Below, one piece after another: positions 5,846 through 6,693 of a stretch of DNA of 6,693 nt; the first letter of the stretch is position 1; every line of letters begins with the position of its first letter. Below the pieces are notes generated by a model. It was given only the letters and a program-made list of their open reading frames with translations. It was not told the DNA's origin and did no database searches. The position numbers and the translations under genes are program-made. The DNA comes from Desulfuromonadales bacterium. Lineage in GTDB: Bacteria > Desulfobacterota > Desulfuromonadia > Desulfuromonadales > BM103. The DNA lies in the NCBI GenBank assembly GCA_029859485.1, contig JAOUDB010000151.1, positions 1 through 6,693 of the forward strand, read 5' to 3'.

Positions 5846-6508
5846 TTGACTAATATTATTGGATACTTAAGGCCAGATATTGACGGCCAAAACGTTCAGT
5901 CTCAGCTCGACCAGCTCAAAGCGGCCGGAGCGATCAATATCGTCCAGGAAAAGCCTGCCGGTACGAAACGCAACAGGTCGCAGTTGGACAACCTGATAGC
6001 CGGTGCCCGGGTTGGTGATACCGTGATGGTTACCAGTCTCGACCGTATTGCGCACAACACCAGGCACCTCCTGGAGGTGGTTGAATCCCTTAACGCTGTC
6101 GGGGCGATATTCAAGGTCATAGATAACGGTATCGACACTTCGACACCTCAAGGAGAGGTCCTTCGTCAGTTACTCGTTGCAATTACAGACTTCGAGCGTC
6201 AGGTCGTACGGGAACGTCAAGCCATGGGGATTGCCAAGGCCAAACAGGCCGGGCGTTATAAGGGCCGAAAGCCGACTGCAATGGCGAAGACTGATGAAGT
6301 GTTAGCATTGAATGCCCAAGGCCTGACCCGGCAAAAGATCGCCGACCAACTTGGGATCGGCGTCGCGAGTGTTTACCGAATCCTCAAAAACCATACGACA
6401 CCAAAGAAAACGCGTAAAAAGGTCCAGAAAAAACCTGTCGATAAGCCGAAGAGGGTAGAACGCAAGCCAACACGCGAGCCCGACACAGAGCAGTTGTCAT
6501 TTTTCTAG
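5846..6508 (+). CDS. Serine resolvase/invertase family protein with altered active site
   Basis: This 220-residue protein has the resolvase/invertase layout: catalytic-fold domain (about 3-120), arm helix (LLVAITDFERQVVRERQAMGI..., 109-130), GRYKGRKP (136-143) linker and a helix-turn-helix at about 148-183 (GLTRQKIADQLGIGVASVYRIL). Against gamma-delta resolvase, GYARVST becomes GYLRPDI: Arg9 is kept, but the nucleophile Ser10 is Asp11. Ser39 becomes Ala38 and Arg71 becomes His70, while Arg44, Asp66-Arg67 and Glu117-Arg118 are kept. Asp36 is replaced by Glu35, a mild change. Normal cleavage is therefore unlikely, and I infer a DNA-binding relative, perhaps a regulator or accessory protein. After the HTH comes a Lys/Arg/Pro-rich tail (186-210) ending in EQLSFF. 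It is divergent from the peroxiredoxin gene across a repeat-rich region. No transposase is in the window, so an ordinary transposon resolvase is not supported. Confidence 0.88.
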   Translation: MTNIIGYLRPDIDGQNVQSQLDQLKAAGAINIVQEKPAGTKRNRSQLDNLIAGARVGDTVMVTSLDRIAHNTRHLLEVVESLNAVGAIFKVIDNGIDTSTPQGEVLRQLLVAITDFERQVVRERQAMGIAKAKQAGRYKGRKPTAMAKTDEVLALNAQGLTRQKIADQLGIGVASVYRILKNHTTPKKTRKKVQKKPVDKPKRVERKPTREPDTEQLSFF

Positions 6509-6514
6509 TGGCAT

Positions 6515-6538
6515 CGCAGCTTTAAGATGAAAGCTGCG
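6515..6538 (+). terminator. Hairpin after the resolvase-like gene, no T tract
   Basis: CGCAGCTTT at 6515-6523 and AAAGCTGCG at 6530-6538 form a perfect 9-bp stem with the 6-base loop AAGATG, six bases after the stop codon. The position fits a 3' end structure, but no T run follows, so it may protect the message or act with Rho rather than terminate on its own. Confidence 0.5.
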
Positions 6539-6545
6539 GTTGAGC

Positions 6546-6569
6546 ACTAACTTAACTAAAGAAGTTAGT
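6546..6569. repeat. Second tandem hairpin
   Basis: ACTAACTT at 6546-6553 and AAGTTAGT at 6562-6569 are perfect 8-bp inverted arms with an 8-base loop. It starts seven bases after the previous hairpin. No T tract follows it. The two together form a compact structured region after the gene. Confidence 0.5.
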
Positions 6570-6617
6570 TCAGCCTTGGGAGGGATTGTCGTCAACGTTT
6601 AATGGGCATTTATTCTG

Positions 6618-6690
6618 CTCATATTGCAGGGTCAGTAATCATTTCACGTTTCTGTAAGTTTGCCCGCATCAAAACAATATGAGAGATATT
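6618..6690. repeat. Spaced inverted repeat at the window end
   Basis: CTCATATTG at 6618-6626 and CAATATGAG at 6675-6683 are perfect 9-bp inverted copies 48 bases apart. The right arm overlaps a smaller palindrome, AATAT at 6676-6680 with ATATT at 6686-6690. No coding region is visible from 6509 to the end, so this may be the control region of a gene beyond the window. Confidence 0.4.
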
Positions 6691-6693
6691 TAT

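Noticed and set aside
6509..6693. Integron attC site or CRISPR repeat suggested by the tandem hairpins
   Set aside because: No R-box pair matching attC was found, and there is no regular repeat-spacer pattern.

Overview
This 6.7 kb window looks like a chromosomal piece from an anaerobic bacterium with moderately GC-rich coding sequence. I infer a Desulfuromonas/Geobacter-type deltaproteobacterium. The reasons are a TAXI-type TRAP transporter with a fused permease, ordinary AGGAGG ribosome binding sites, and a probable selenocysteine peroxiredoxin. The lineage is an inference; nothing in the window proves it.

Layout: positions 1-295 hold no gene I can support. Then come three units on the plus strand: pdxH (296-895, pyridoxamine/pyridoxine 5'-phosphate oxidase), an atypical short-chain dehydrogenase/reductase-like protein (1031-1816) that lacks the YxxxK catalytic pair, and a TRAP transporter made of a secreted TAXI solute-binding protein (1999-3021) and a fused DctQM-type permease (3088-5160). 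A strong GC-rich hairpin with a T tract sits between binding protein and permease. It probably lets the binding protein be made in excess over the membrane part.

On the minus strand, converging on the transporter, lies a small Bcp/PrxQ-like peroxiredoxin (5635 down to 5204). Its reading frame is interrupted once, by TGA exactly at the peroxidatic cysteine of the PxxxTxxC motif. A stem-loop that fits the bacterial SECIS pattern starts 13 bases after that TGA. I read it as a selenoprotein, not a pseudogene. A standard gene caller would report only the C-terminal fragment 5470-5204 or miss the gene. This is the most interesting item in the window.

Divergent from it, across 210 bases of AT-rich DNA rich in inverted and direct repeats, is a serine-resolvase-family protein (5846-6508, TTG start). 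The catalytic serine is replaced by aspartate and two other active-site positions are changed, but the helix-turn-helix is intact. A basic tail ends in QLSFF, which resembles a sliding-clamp-binding peptide. It may be a DNA-binding protein derived from a recombinase. The last 185 bases contain two tandem hairpins and further inverted repeats but no gene.

The transporter subunits clearly work together. The other genes are unrelated neighbours as far as the sequence shows: vitamin B6 cofactor synthesis, an unknown oxidoreductase-like protein, peroxide defence and a recombinase relative.
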